Below are positions 17,181 through 25,579 of a DNA stretch of 60,727 nucleotides, one piece after another; position 1 is the first letter of the stretch; each line of letters begins with the position of its first letter. The notes beneath the pieces were generated by a model that was not told the origin of the DNA, did no database searches, and saw nothing but the letters and a program-made list of their open reading frames with translations. The position numbers and the translations under genes are program-made. The stretch is from a virus, in the IMG/VR virus record IMGVR_UViG_3300032323_001975, positions 1 to 60,727 of that record; one strand, written 5' to 3'.

Positions 17181-18532
17181 AATGTCTGATACCAATCTGC
17201 TATAACAGGAAATGTATTTACAAAGTTTTTATTGCGGCGCTGATCATATTGTGTATAGAATTGCTTAAAATCGTTTCTTAATTTAGGTAAATCAAATGCT
17301 TCGCTGTGTGGTGTTTTAACCACATCTAAATAATCTACAAGTCTCTGTAGCTGATTCCATTCATATTCATGTAAGTAATTACTGCCTCTATGGTTAGTCA
17401 TAAACTGATCAAGTTGATCTCTATACTTGGTACGTAGCTCATCAGGTAATACTAATGCAGATTGAAAACTAGGAAAGCGTAGTATGTTTAACGAAAAATT
17501 AACTGCATCCTTGCCATAACAAATTTTCCAATTGATTACACATTCTAAAAAGTCTACTAGACTGTCCAAACACAATGCATTTATGGTACACATAATATGC
17601 AATGCTCTTAATTTATTATCAATTTGATTATCAAGTATGAGCTCTACAGTATTAGCCCAATCGTCCCAAACCAATCCATCTCTAATATACTCTGCATGAC
17701 TGCCGACACTTTCATTACTAGTGTATAGGTCAATGGGTGAGTCCACACTGTTAAATAGACGATCGAGATCAACTTGAGCTCCTAGATTAGAATTAATTGC
17801 CAATCTTGTTTTGCTTCGGCCTCGATTATTTTTAAACCAATCGAGTAATTGCCAGGTATATCCTGACATCAATGGTTCACCTCCGGTAATTCTCAATTCA
17901 TTTAAGGTTCTGTGGAGATCTGATTCCCACCATTGGAAGAAGGCCGTGACGTATGGGTTATTTTCACCAAATTTAAAAAGCTGCGAACTGTCATGGCTAT
18001 GAGTAAAATGATTCCTACCGTCAGACACCAGATCCACGTAGGGTCCATTGTTATTAATGTCTTTGACCCAAGTACTACTGAACGCAGGATTGCAATAAGA
18101 GCAAGCAAACTGACAAGTACGGTCAAAACTGATTTCAAGAGTGCGAAGATTGACATCTTCTGTTGGGGATGTTCTAAATGCATTATCAAGATCCTCATCT
18201 GAATAAATTACTGTTTTGTAAACACGATCGCTAATATTGTCGCGCCCGATGTCTTCTATCTTCCAGCAGTATTCACAACCTGCAGGTCTTTCACCTGCTT
18301 GCATTTGACGACGCTCCTCTTTCTTTTTAACAGTATTATGCAATGCACGAGGATTTGCTTGCACTTCTTCCACACCAACTCGATGAGGCAACGGATGATG
18401 ACAACTCGTGGTCATGCCACTGCCTAACCATATAGTAGCGTTATACCATTTTGCTCCGCAGAATGATTCGGACTTAATGTCGATTACTCTACGCTTGTAT
18501 TCTAAATCTGTTTCGTTATTAATTTTGGGCAT
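17177..18532 (-). CDS. Radical SAM protein, twitch type (array member 2, type B)
   Basis: A 451-residue radical SAM protein with C140, C144, C147 (RTCQFACSYCNPAF) and LRITGGEPLMSG. Its N-terminal region differs from the type A genes: FCGAKWYNATIWL, then SCHHPLPHR, RALHNTVKKKEERRQM and GCEYCWKIEDIG. It shares this layout with the gene at 18519-19904, so the two form a separate subtype. The start overlaps the upstream stop by 14 bases. The second TSCHHP and CEYCW cysteines probably bind an auxiliary cluster, as in the related twitch or SPASM folds; this is inferred from spacing. Confidence 0.85.
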   Translation of the reverse strand: MPKINNETDLEYKRRVIDIKSESFCGAKWYNATIWLGSGMTTSCHHPLPHRVGVEEVQANPRALHNTVKKKEERRQMQAGERPAGCEYCWKIEDIGRDNISDRVYKTVIYSDEDLDNAFRTSPTEDVNLRTLEISFDRTCQFACSYCNPAFSSTWVKDINNNGPYVDLVSDGRNHFTHSHDSSQLFKFGENNPYVTAFFQWWESDLHRTLNELRITGGEPLMSGYTWQLLDWFKNNRGRSKTRLAINSNLGAQVDLDRLFNSVDSPIDLYTSNESVGSHAEYIRDGLVWDDWANTVELILDNQIDNKLRALHIMCTINALCLDSLVDFLECVINWKICYGKDAVNFSLNILRFPSFQSALVLPDELRTKYRDQLDQFMTNHRGSNYLHEYEWNQLQRLVDYLDVVKTPHSEAFDLPKLRNDFKQFYTQYDQRRNKNFVNTFPVIADWYQTL

Positions 18533-19904
18533 GATACCTACATTCTTCCCAGAATTCTCGCATTTCTGGAAATGTCTTTAAAAAGTCTGTGTCTCTACGT
18601 TTGTCATGTTCATTAAAAAATCTATAAAAGTCGCCTCGTTGTATTTTAACATACTCATTATCTAATTTACTACCTTCTTGCATCCAATCTACAACTCGTT
18701 GCATTCTTTGCACTTCGTAATCTTTGAACCCTTGAAATGGGCGTTTGGGTGTTTCTAAATTTGCCTGCATCCAATCTATCACATCTTGTAATCGTTTAAC
18801 ATAAACCGGCGGAAGTATCTGTAAACTTTGCCACGTGGGTTGTCTTAATATAGGAGTGTCAAACCAAACTCTTTGATATGTAGAACTGTGTAATCTTCGT
18901 AACGAAAGAATAGTTTCCAATTGCCTTTTTAACCCTAGCACACTGAGATTGTTCATAGTAATAATAAACGTCAAACTATTACGATAGGGAATGTGTTTTA
19001 AGAAATAGTCAACTCTCGCTAATACCCTTTTAAATTCCATTCCGTGTCTAATATATTCGGCATGCTCGGGGATTCCTGAATCTAAACTCACATACTGCAT
19101 GAAATGTTCTATATTAGTGTTACATAACTGACTAACATAACCAAAATATTGTTCCCATAACTTTTCTTCTATACTAAAATTACTTGTCACATCAATATGC
19201 AAGTCAGGTTTAGGAAATGCTAATATATAATCAAATACACGATAGGTATTACGATCCATTAGTGGCTCGCCGCCGGTCATTCTAAAGTGTTTAAGCTTGG
19301 GGTATAAACTAGGCCACCATTCCCAAAAAGCGTCAACGTAAGGATTCTGCTCACGTGCTGGGATAATTTTTCTGTCCCCAGAAAAATAACTAGGGTCATT
19401 ATGAAGATTACTTGTGGGATAAGCTCCGTACCTAGCAACTTCATCGGCCCAACTGCTACTAAACTGTGGACTGCAATAACTACACTTAAGGTTGCAAGCG
19501 TGATTAAAATTGACTTCCACATAACTTGGAATTGTATCTTCTTGTCCTGTAAAATTTCTAATTTCTTCATAATGTTCTGCCGCCCAGGGCTCTCCACTTC
19601 TATAATGTCTGTCGCTTAGATTGCCTAAGTCCTCTTGAGTCCAGCAATAACTGCACTCGCGTGGACGCTCGTTGTTTAGCATAAGTACACGCTGTTGCTT
19701 CTTATGCTCTGTATTGTGTAACGCACCTGGATCTAGTTTAATTGCATCAGCATCAATCTTATGTAACGGAGGATGATAGCAACTATTGTTAAGTCCAGTT
19801 GGCAAGTGCAGGCTTACTTGTTTCCACTTAGCCAAGCAGAGTGCAGGACCTAACTTGTCCTTCATTTCATATGCGGCTGACATAAAATTACTTTTATTAT
19901 CCAT
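18519..19904 (-). CDS. Radical SAM protein, twitch type (array member 1, type B)
   Basis: A 461-residue radical SAM protein, first of the array to be transcribed. The SAM motif is C137, C141, C144 (HACNLKCSYCSPQF) and the GGE is in FRMTGGEPLMDR. The N-terminal region (SCYHPPLHK, GALHNTEHKKQQRVLM, ECSYCWTQEDLG) matches the neighbour at 17177-18532, pointing to a tandem duplication. The start ATG overlaps the end of the GT10-like gene by eight bases. The substrate is unknown. Its position directly after glycosyltransferase and sulfotransferase genes would fit a sugar or peptide substrate equally well. Confidence 0.85.
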   Translation of the reverse strand: MDNKSNFMSAAYEMKDKLGPALCLAKWKQVSLHLPTGLNNSCYHPPLHKIDADAIKLDPGALHNTEHKKQQRVLMLNNERPRECSYCWTQEDLGNLSDRHYRSGEPWAAEHYEEIRNFTGQEDTIPSYVEVNFNHACNLKCSYCSPQFSSSWADEVARYGAYPTSNLHNDPSYFSGDRKIIPAREQNPYVDAFWEWWPSLYPKLKHFRMTGGEPLMDRNTYRVFDYILAFPKPDLHIDVTSNFSIEEKLWEQYFGYVSQLCNTNIEHFMQYVSLDSGIPEHAEYIRHGMEFKRVLARVDYFLKHIPYRNSLTFIITMNNLSVLGLKRQLETILSLRRLHSSTYQRVWFDTPILRQPTWQSLQILPPVYVKRLQDVIDWMQANLETPKRPFQGFKDYEVQRMQRVVDWMQEGSKLDNEYVKIQRGDFYRFFNEHDKRRDTDFLKTFPEMREFWEECRYHAQN

Positions 19905-20856
19905 TTAACTTAACACTATTATCATTGATATTTTGCAATAAAGTTCGATTGTAATCTAGAACCGACGACATATCATCTAGCACAGACTCCATCTTGTTTA
20001 TATCCCACTTGTATATGTCTTCTAAGATTTTTCTAATCTCAACTATTCGTTCAAATCCGCTTTTATCGTCGTAGCTTTCGTTCCACCACTTATCAAATGT
20101 TTTAAACCCAATTCGTTTCATATTACCAAGATACCCGCATGGGCCCATTACAATAAATGGCGTCCTTGCTATAATTGGACGAAAGGTTTTTTCAGTTGGG
20201 AAAAATGTTAATCCAGTTACGTATGTTTCTGAAACCAAATCGAGAAAAATATTGTGATATGTTTTAATGATATTATAATGAGTTGGGGGACCAATTGTGT
20301 AATTTAAAAACCCCTCATCTAGTGTTAACGGGCAGGATGGCAAAAATTCTACAACTGATGATAATTCTTCTTGTGCAAACATGTTAATACCAGTTAATTC
20401 GCTATCAAGTTGGTGTCTCTCAGATGTTGAATCATAGTGTAGCGTCATTAAAGTTTTATCTTTATAGTTATGATATAGCCATGCAGAATTAACTAATCTA
20501 TGCCAATTTGGTTTCCCATGAAAGCAACCAACAGTATATTGTAAAGTCTTGGCTTCAAGTGGTATAGAAAATGCAAACTTTGATTTAGATATCCAATGAT
20601 TTCCTTTGATTACAATATTGTAATCTGAATTATATTCTTCGACGTTATTAGTGTATATGGTTACTACTTTCTTATCAATGCCCCATTGTTCACATACAAA
20701 ATCTAATACTTGGTAAAAATCTGTAGATTTCAAACACAAACCTTCGCCATTGGTACTAATATGGATACTGCCGGTTTGTTGATATTCTTTAATAATGTCA
20801 GATACCTTGTTTGGCAAATTAAAAATAAGACGGTCTTTATTTGGAAGATAAATCAT
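19897..20856 (-). CDS. GT10-like glycosyltransferase family protein
   Basis: A 319-residue member of the four-protein family in this window. The core reads PTEKTFRPIIARTPFIVMG (E222/K223) followed by IGFKTFDKWWNESYD. The strand, EK and PFIVMG pattern resembles the donor site of GT10 fucosyltransferases. The N-terminal half is unlike the other copies, as expected if acceptors differ. It has no membrane segment. It overlaps the sulfotransferase upstream by 20 bases and the first radical SAM gene downstream by eight, so it is in the same operon. Glycosyl transfer is inferred; the sugar is unknown. Confidence 0.68.
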   Translation of the reverse strand: MIYLPNKDRLIFNLPNKVSDIIKEYQQTGSIHISTNGEGLCLKSTDFYQVLDFVCEQWGIDKKVVTIYTNNVEEYNSDYNIVIKGNHWISKSKFAFSIPLEAKTLQYTVGCFHGKPNWHRLVNSAWLYHNYKDKTLMTLHYDSTSERHQLDSELTGINMFAQEELSSVVEFLPSCPLTLDEGFLNYTIGPPTHYNIIKTYHNIFLDLVSETYVTGLTFFPTEKTFRPIIARTPFIVMGPCGYLGNMKRIGFKTFDKWWNESYDDKSGFERIVEIRKILEDIYKWDINKMESVLDDMSSVLDYNRTLLQNINDNSVKLNG

Positions 20857-21415
20857 TTTTTGTAATTAATTCCATAAGTTCTGAATAATTGCTCGGTTTG
20901 CTATATAACACATATCTTGAGTCAATGATATCTAAGTCCTCGTAATAAACTGTACAATCTACATCATTCCATTTTGTTAATAGCTGCTGATTCATATCAT
21001 GTATATACATCGATATGTTGTTTAGTTCCGTTTCATTGATTGGGATAGAATACTCTGTTTGTTGTTGAAGTTTATGGTAATGCCATTTTTGTGTCATATG
21101 ACAGATATAAAAACTAGCAATCTGTTTACTAACATCTCGTCGTATTAATCGAATTTTGTATGCACTATTTAGGACGGAAGCTATTGTATTGTTTGTCTTA
21201 GTTGTAACGTGGTCGGGCATAATTTTAGCCACATAACGTAAACCAGAATTATAGTGATGTAGAAAATTATTGTATCTATCAGGTATAGACCGATGAAAGG
21301 CTTCATCAAAATTTTTAATGCCATTGCTTGATGCAATATAATCACACAGTGCTGTTGATCCAGTTCTATACGATGACAACACCGCTACAGATTTTTCCAA
21401 AGGGATATTGATCAT
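20837..21415 (-). CDS. Sulfotransferase-like protein
   Basis: A 192-residue protein with the two PAPS-binding hallmarks of sulfotransferases: a P-loop-like 5'-phosphosulfate segment VLSSYRTGSTALCDYI near residues 12-27, and a 3'-phosphate segment KIRLIRRDVSKQIASFY. It would transfer sulfate from PAPS to a hydroxyl or amine, most likely on a sugar given the neighbours. It is shorter than most carbohydrate sulfotransferases (about 250-300), with the C-terminal part reduced. The start overlaps the preceding stop (ATGA). The APS-kinase-like gene at 9074-9490 could supply its donor. The acceptor is unknown. Confidence 0.75.
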   Translation of the reverse strand: MINIPLEKSVAVLSSYRTGSTALCDYIASSNGIKNFDEAFHRSIPDRYNNFLHHYNSGLRYVAKIMPDHVTTKTNNTIASVLNSAYKIRLIRRDVSKQIASFYICHMTQKWHYHKLQQQTEYSIPINETELNNISMYIHDMNQQLLTKWNDVDCTVYYEDLDIIDSRYVLYSKPSNYSELMELITKNDLSSK

Positions 21416-22311
21416 TCTTTTGCCATTACACCTTTGTTTTTAAATTGGCTTTGGTAATGGTGCTTAAAGAATCGGCTTTGTTCAGGCGTGTATGTGACAA
21501 TAGGCAATTCTAGTCTAGTGGTCAATGCACTTTCGATTCTTTCGCAGCTTTCTTTGGGATCGTCTTGGCTAAAACTTGACCATAACTTTTCCAACATATC
21601 AAAGTCCTGTACATAATGATGATCCCAATTTTCAAGCATGATCATGTATGTTCCCAGTCTGGCTCCGTACATGGCCCAATAACCATTTTCAACATCTGCA
21701 CCTACTGAATGCCAAATGCATAAATGATCGTAGTTGCGATTATTAACTTTTTCTTCAAACTCTGCTAGTGTGGGTTTGTGCCCGCGATCTAGACACATCT
21801 TTACCCCTTCACGAAAACCAGCACGCCATGCTTGTTTGGCGCTACCGTTAGGGTGTGTGGTAGAATAGCAGTTATGCATTGCTGTATACTTGGGATCAAA
21901 ACAAAACTCCACGGCAGTTTCTTCATCACCGCGACTTGCTTCGTGTGTACGCATGTTATAAACAAAGTCCCGGGTCCAGCAACTTACACCACCGTTGCCA
22001 TAACGAAGTCCGTTGATTACATTTCTTGCCTTCCATCGAAAAACGTGATCACGATTAGTTTCGTTCAGCGATAACTGTAAATTAAAAAATTCCGAGTCCG
22101 GTATGTTATCACCATCAATAATAACAAAGCGTTCTGTATCGCTTGCTGCTGCGGCGGCTTTGTGTGCTGCGTCAGACCCTTTAATGCCATCTACCCTCTT
22201 TGCCCATGGAACCATGTTTTGAATACGAATCCAAAACTCTTCTTTTTTAGGTTCGTCATAAGTTAGAAAAATACAATCTAAATCTGCTATATCAACTATT
22301 TGTTCTGTCAT
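21412..22311 (-). CDS. GT-A-like glycosyltransferase (DGD motif)
   Basis: A 299-residue protein with a GT-A-type nucleotide-sugar fold inferred from an N-terminal CIFLTYDEPKKEEFW segment, the AKRVDGIKGSDAAHKAA helix, and a metal-binding D66-G-D68 (RFVIIDGDNIPD). Further motifs are RNVINGLRYGNGG and QAWRAGFREGVKM. The same order, without the DGD, appears in the C-terminal part of the 872-residue protein at 4966-7584. No membrane segment is present. It overlaps both neighbours by 20 bases or fewer. Glycosyl transfer is likely; donor and acceptor cannot be read. Confidence 0.68.
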   Translation of the reverse strand: MTEQIVDIADLDCIFLTYDEPKKEEFWIRIQNMVPWAKRVDGIKGSDAAHKAAAAASDTERFVIIDGDNIPDSEFFNLQLSLNETNRDHVFRWKARNVINGLRYGNGGVSCWTRDFVYNMRTHEASRGDEETAVEFCFDPKYTAMHNCYSTTHPNGSAKQAWRAGFREGVKMCLDRGHKPTLAEFEEKVNNRNYDHLCIWHSVGADVENGYWAMYGARLGTYMIMLENWDHHYVQDFDMLEKLWSSFSQDDPKESCERIESALTTRLELPIVTYTPEQSRFFKHHYQSQFKNKGVMAKE

Positions 22312-22666
22312 AAAATTCTATTTCTCTATGTTGTTCATTTTCGTATAAAATAAGGGCCGCATGACCTTTAACTGTTCTATAACCTGTGCTTGATTTTTTT
22401 AGTTTAACTTTGTTTGGTATATGCGGATCAATAATTTTAAGTTCCTTGTTAACTACACGCAGCCAATTTGTGTTATTTTTATGAAATTGATCCGGATGTT
22501 CGATTATAATATAGTTGTCGCCTACCGGAAATCCATTTTCCCATAATCCTATAACAGTTCCGTCATCATTGTAATACAACCTGTATTCTTTTATCAGTTT
22601 AGGCCTATTTTTATCATATTCCTCAACTAATCGAAAAGCTTTTATTAATTCATCATGAGGATTCAT
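22292..22666 (-). CDS. Small hypothetical protein
   Basis: A 124-residue protein starting MNPHDELIKAFRLVEEYD. It has a charged helix, then a beta-rich part with YNDDGTVIGLWENGFPVGDN and IIEHPDQFHKN. No catalytic motif, cysteine pair or membrane segment is seen. It overlaps its neighbours by 14 and 20 bases. Proteins of this pattern appear, to my recollection, in T4-like cyanophages without a function. Position between glycosyltransferase-like genes is the only hint. Confidence 0.6.
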   Translation of the reverse strand: MNPHDELIKAFRLVEEYDKNRPKLIKEYRLYYNDDGTVIGLWENGFPVGDNYIIIEHPDQFHKNNTNWLRVVNKELKIIDPHIPNKVKLKKSSTGYRTVKGHAALILYENEQHREIEFYDRTNS

Positions 22667-23486
22667 AATATAATATCATTTTATCTATATCAAAATTTTT
22701 ATCGTAAAGATGCAAGGGATGATATTGATTTATATTGTTTATTCTAAACATTCCTTGATCGAATTCTGTTAAAAAAACATCATTAATGCAATAGCTTTCA
22801 TTGTAATTATTAATAGCAGGTTTCAAATGTGTAAAATTTATAAAATCTGCTGCCGGTAAAGTAGTTAGTTCTCTTCCAAGTATATGCGAACAAATAGAAT
22901 AAACAAGGTCTGTAGTAGGATACTCTTCGTCACAATATTTAAAATTTTCTTTAATTATTTCCCAATTATCAAAAATTATTCTAGCAGTGTTAAAAAATTT
23001 AAGTGCATTTGACGAATATCTGAAATACATCAATCCATTAAAGACATCAGGTAAATTATTATCGTCAAAAATTTTTCTATATTTTCGATTATTACTTATT
23101 TCTTGCTTATAATCTCTACAACCCAAACTTAAAACTATATCTTTAAATCTAAGCACATTCCACCAATGATCAATATTTCTTGTTAAAATTATATCAGATT
23201 CTAATTTAATGGTTTCTTTAAACGGTGAACACCAAAATGCCTGTGGTTCTAATGCAAAGACATTTTTTTCAGACGATTCTTTTAATTCAATTATGTAATC
23301 AAATATTTCTTTGTGTTGAGTTGAAATATCTTTTTTTGTATTTGCGTCAACAATAACGGCAACTTTATTGATCTTTTGTGTTTTTTTGATACTAAGTGCC
23401 TGTAAGTAAGCTAGTCTTAAATAGTCAACTGTGTTACTGTTAACCGCTAATGTTACAAATCCCTGTTGTTCTTTATGCCAACTCAT
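22653..23486 (-). CDS. GT8-like glycosyltransferase (putative)
   Basis: A 277-residue protein with a GT-A look. The N-terminus GFVTLAVNSNTVDYLRLAY resembles the first strand and helix of glycogenin-type enzymes. The usual metal-binding DxD is represented by E96-S-D98 (IKLESDIILTRNIDHWW), and VFNGLMYFRYSS follows where GT8 enzymes have their FNSGV segment. The altered DxD leaves activity uncertain. It overlaps the next GT8-like gene upstream by 14 bases, and the two may be ancient duplicates. Base composition is very AT-rich. The acceptor is unknown. Confidence 0.55.
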   Translation of the reverse strand: MSWHKEQQGFVTLAVNSNTVDYLRLAYLQALSIKKTQKINKVAVIVDANTKKDISTQHKEIFDYIIELKESSEKNVFALEPQAFWCSPFKETIKLESDIILTRNIDHWWNVLRFKDIVLSLGCRDYKQEISNNRKYRKIFDDNNLPDVFNGLMYFRYSSNALKFFNTARIIFDNWEIIKENFKYCDEEYPTTDLVYSICSHILGRELTTLPAADFINFTHLKPAINNYNESYCINDVFLTEFDQGMFRINNINQYHPLHLYDKNFDIDKMILYYESS

Positions 23487-24267
23487 TTAAAATCTTTGTA
23501 TAAAAAAGTTCAAAGTTTTCGCTTTGTAGATATGATTTACTCATTACATGTAAATTTGTCCTTGGCAAGACATAACTTTTTTCTGTGTCCTTTACAATAA
23601 TTTTATTATCCTTTAAATCCATACTTTTGATAGGTTGGTTTATCGACAACATGCTACCGGGAATAGAATTGTTATCAATTGAATACCCATTTAATATAAT
23701 ATCAGCTATAGCAAACGCATAATCGTTTCTGTAAATACGTTCGGTAATATTAAATAACAATCGATAATATTGATAATTTTTCTGTATTCTTTCAATTAAA
23801 TTAAAATACAGTTTTGCTTTTTTTGTTTTTCTAAAAGCAAAAACAGTTGCCCATACGTATGGGTGACTGTAAACACCCATGGTATTTGGCCATTCGGTAG
23901 TCAAAGCATGACTTTTTCTTTGTAAAATATAATCCCACGATGTATTAAAAATTTTTAGTATATCATCATTTAAAATTAAATAGTCTGCATCAATAACCAG
24001 TGTTTCATCATAAGGCGAAAAATTGTAAACACTATGCCTTCCAAAATTCCTCCATTCAACAAATTTATCTAAATCTATATCAAACCTACTGTTATAGAAT
24101 GTTTTATCATCTAAATTAGTAACTAGTGTAAATGGTAAATCTAAAACTTTTGAAGCAATAGTTAACGTTTTATTAGCAATATTTTCATAATTAGTGCTTG
24201 AGGTGTTTAAAGCAAATGCAACAATACCTCTAGATTTTTCTAATTTTTTTAAGTTCTTCATATTCAT
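23473..24267 (-). CDS. GT8-like glycosyltransferase (putative)
   Basis: A 264-residue protein with a GT-A pattern. After a lysine-rich start comes GIVAFALNTSSTNYENIA, then a long strand and helix region and a clear metal-binding D93-A-D95 (DETLVIDADYLIL). Later residues SWDYILQRKSHA and WATVFAFRKTKKA fit the acceptor side of GT8-like folds. The DxD is intact, unlike the downstream neighbour at 22653-23486. The start lies 38 bases inside the preceding gene. The sugar is unknown. Confidence 0.6.
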   Translation of the reverse strand: MNMKNLKKLEKSRGIVAFALNTSSTNYENIANKTLTIASKVLDLPFTLVTNLDDKTFYNSRFDIDLDKFVEWRNFGRHSVYNFSPYDETLVIDADYLILNDDILKIFNTSWDYILQRKSHALTTEWPNTMGVYSHPYVWATVFAFRKTKKAKLYFNLIERIQKNYQYYRLLFNITERIYRNDYAFAIADIILNGYSIDNNSIPGSMLSINQPIKSMDLKDNKIIVKDTEKSYVLPRTNLHVMSKSYLQSENFELFYTKILNELA

Positions 24268-24544
24268 TATGCCAGCGATTCATTACTAATTGATAGTGCT
24301 GCTGTGCTGTCACTAAAAAAATTTGTTTATCAATTTTAATAGGATTTTCGTAAACATCTTCAAGATATATTTCATCGGTTGGCCAAGTTTTTACAAATGC
24401 TAGTATATCTGGAGTGATCTTGAATAATCCCCCATTGTGTGTCATGTGCAGATCAGTTTGTATTTTTTCTTTAAGGATTTTTTTGTTAATTTGAAAATCC
24501 GTGGATAAACGAATTTCTTCAACTAGTTCATCTAATGTGTTCAT
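24230..24544 (-). CDS. Small hypothetical protein at the head of the modification operon
   Basis: A 104-residue protein beginning MNTLDELVEEIRLST and ending in a charged helix EYEELKKIRKI. It is the first gene after the sigma70-type promoter at 24567-24595, and its ATG follows the -10 hexamer by about 22 bases, giving a very short leader with no clear ribosome binding site. Similar small proteins are, to my recollection, common in T4-like cyanophages. I cannot assign a function; a regulatory role is possible from its promoter-proximal place but is only a guess. Confidence 0.6.
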   Translation of the reverse strand: MNTLDELVEEIRLSTDFQINKKILKEKIQTDLHMTHNGGLFKITPDILAFVKTWPTDEIYLEDVYENPIKIDKQIFLVTAQQHYQLVMNRWHNEYEELKKIRKI

Positions 24545-24555
24545 AAAAAGATTAT

Positions 24556-24579
24556 GTTAGCATAACAATATATGCTAAC
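24556..24579. repeat. Perfect 9-bp inverted repeat overlapping a promoter
   Basis: GTTAGCATA and TATGCTAAC face each other across a 6-base ACAATA loop. The repeat lies between the end of the virion operon and the start of the modification operon, and covers the -10 and probable start of the promoter read to the left. It could be an operator for a dimeric repressor. It could also be a terminator hairpin for the virion operon: on the minus strand it is followed by ATAATCTTTTT, but it is AT-rich and the T-run starts six bases after the stem. Confidence 0.6.
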
Positions 24580-24595
24580 TAGAGTGAATTGTCAA
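24567..24595 (-). promoter_or_regulatory. Near-consensus sigma70-type promoter for the modification operon
   Basis: Read on the minus strand, TTGACA (24595-24590) is followed after exactly 17 bases by TATATT (24572-24567). This is a full -35 match and five of six at -10, with ideal spacing. Transcription should begin near 24560 and enter the gene at 24230-24544 and the cluster behind it. Such promoters are used by T4-like phages for early genes with unmodified host polymerase, so the modification cluster is probably expressed early, unlike the virion genes upstream. Confidence 0.7.
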
Positions 24596-24604
24596 TTGAA
24601 TTGA

Positions 24605-25567
24605 TTATAATCTGGTTGCAGTAACCGCGCCCCAAGTATTACTTAAATTACTTAGCTCAGGGAATGAAACATCAACAGTAACAGTTACGGTTAAATCTAA
24701 AGAATCATCAAAACTACCGCCAGAATTTCCGCCGGAAGTTGAATTTATTGTTGCCCAAAATTCAATATTATCACCGTTCCCGTTAAACGAACCTTGCGAT
24801 CCTCCTGGTCTAACAGTTATTGATCCGGTATCTGATGTATAATTTGTCGTGGTGCTGGTGACCGCAACAACTGTAGTGTTTGCATTGAATGGCGAAGTAT
24901 AGTAACCTCTTGTAGTGTCGTTAGTATTTACTGTACCCCCAGTTCCTGTTAGTCCAGAATTGATATTTGCGGCAAATAAGGCTACTCCCCCCATATTGTC
25001 AACAACAGCTTTTGCAGCAGCACTTCTAGATCCTGCTCCACCTGTTGTAGTTGCCGAAATATTAAATTTCATACGGCCGCCTGAATTAAAGAAAAATCTA
25101 GCTGCATCTGCACCGTTATTGAAAGAAACCCTTGCTCCAAACGCTCTGGTTAATGTTGCAGAAGTTGTTGTATTAGTCCATGCCGCATAAGCAGTAAGAG
25201 CACTCACATTAGTAATAACTGCAGAATTACTGGAAAAAGACATTCTGTCTTGATTAATTCTAGTCAATGCGCCAGCAAGTCCTCCAGAAAATCCAATAAT
25301 TTGTCCGGCGGTGTTTGCAGTCAATCCACTGCTTGTATTATTAATGTGTAGGTTAGCACTATTGATGGTATTGATTAATGTAGCCCATTGTGTGGCTGTT
25401 ACAGTGCTAGTTGCAGAAACCCACGAAACATTAGCCTGGCCATATCCTCTAGAGTTGGCTCCCCAGGCCCAAACACTGGCCAAGTCAGTGCCAGTAATAC
25501 TTGTATTTGCACCTGCTAAATTATTGTAATCCGTGGCTTCAATTAAGCCACCTTGAGAATATGACAT
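24605..25567 (-). CDS. Virion structural protein (tail or fibre, putative)
   Basis: A 320-residue protein very rich in Ser, Thr, Gly, Ala and Asn, with beta-type segments such as SLDLTVTVTVDVSFPELS and GRMKFNISATTTGG. It has few charged residues and no cysteine. It is the last gene of the late virion operon, 12 bases after the tail fibre gene. Proteins starting MSYSQGGLIEATDYNNL with this composition are, to my recollection, structural proteins in T4-like cyanophages. It could be a fibre tip, a decoration or a fibre-associated protein; the sequence does not decide. Confidence 0.6.
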   Translation of the reverse strand: MSYSQGGLIEATDYNNLAGANTSITGTDLASVWAWGANSRGYGQANVSWVSATSTVTATQWATLINTINSANLHINNTSSGLTANTAGQIIGFSGGLAGALTRINQDRMSFSSNSAVITNVSALTAYAAWTNTTTSATLTRAFGARVSFNNGADAARFFFNSGGRMKFNISATTTGGAGSRSAAAKAVVDNMGGVALFAANINSGLTGTGGTVNTNDTTRGYYTSPFNANTTVVAVTSTTTNYTSDTGSITVRPGGSQGSFNGNGDNIEFWATINSTSGGNSGGSFDDSLDLTVTVTVDVSFPELSNLSNTWGAVTATRL

Positions 25568-25579
25568 CTTTATTACCTT

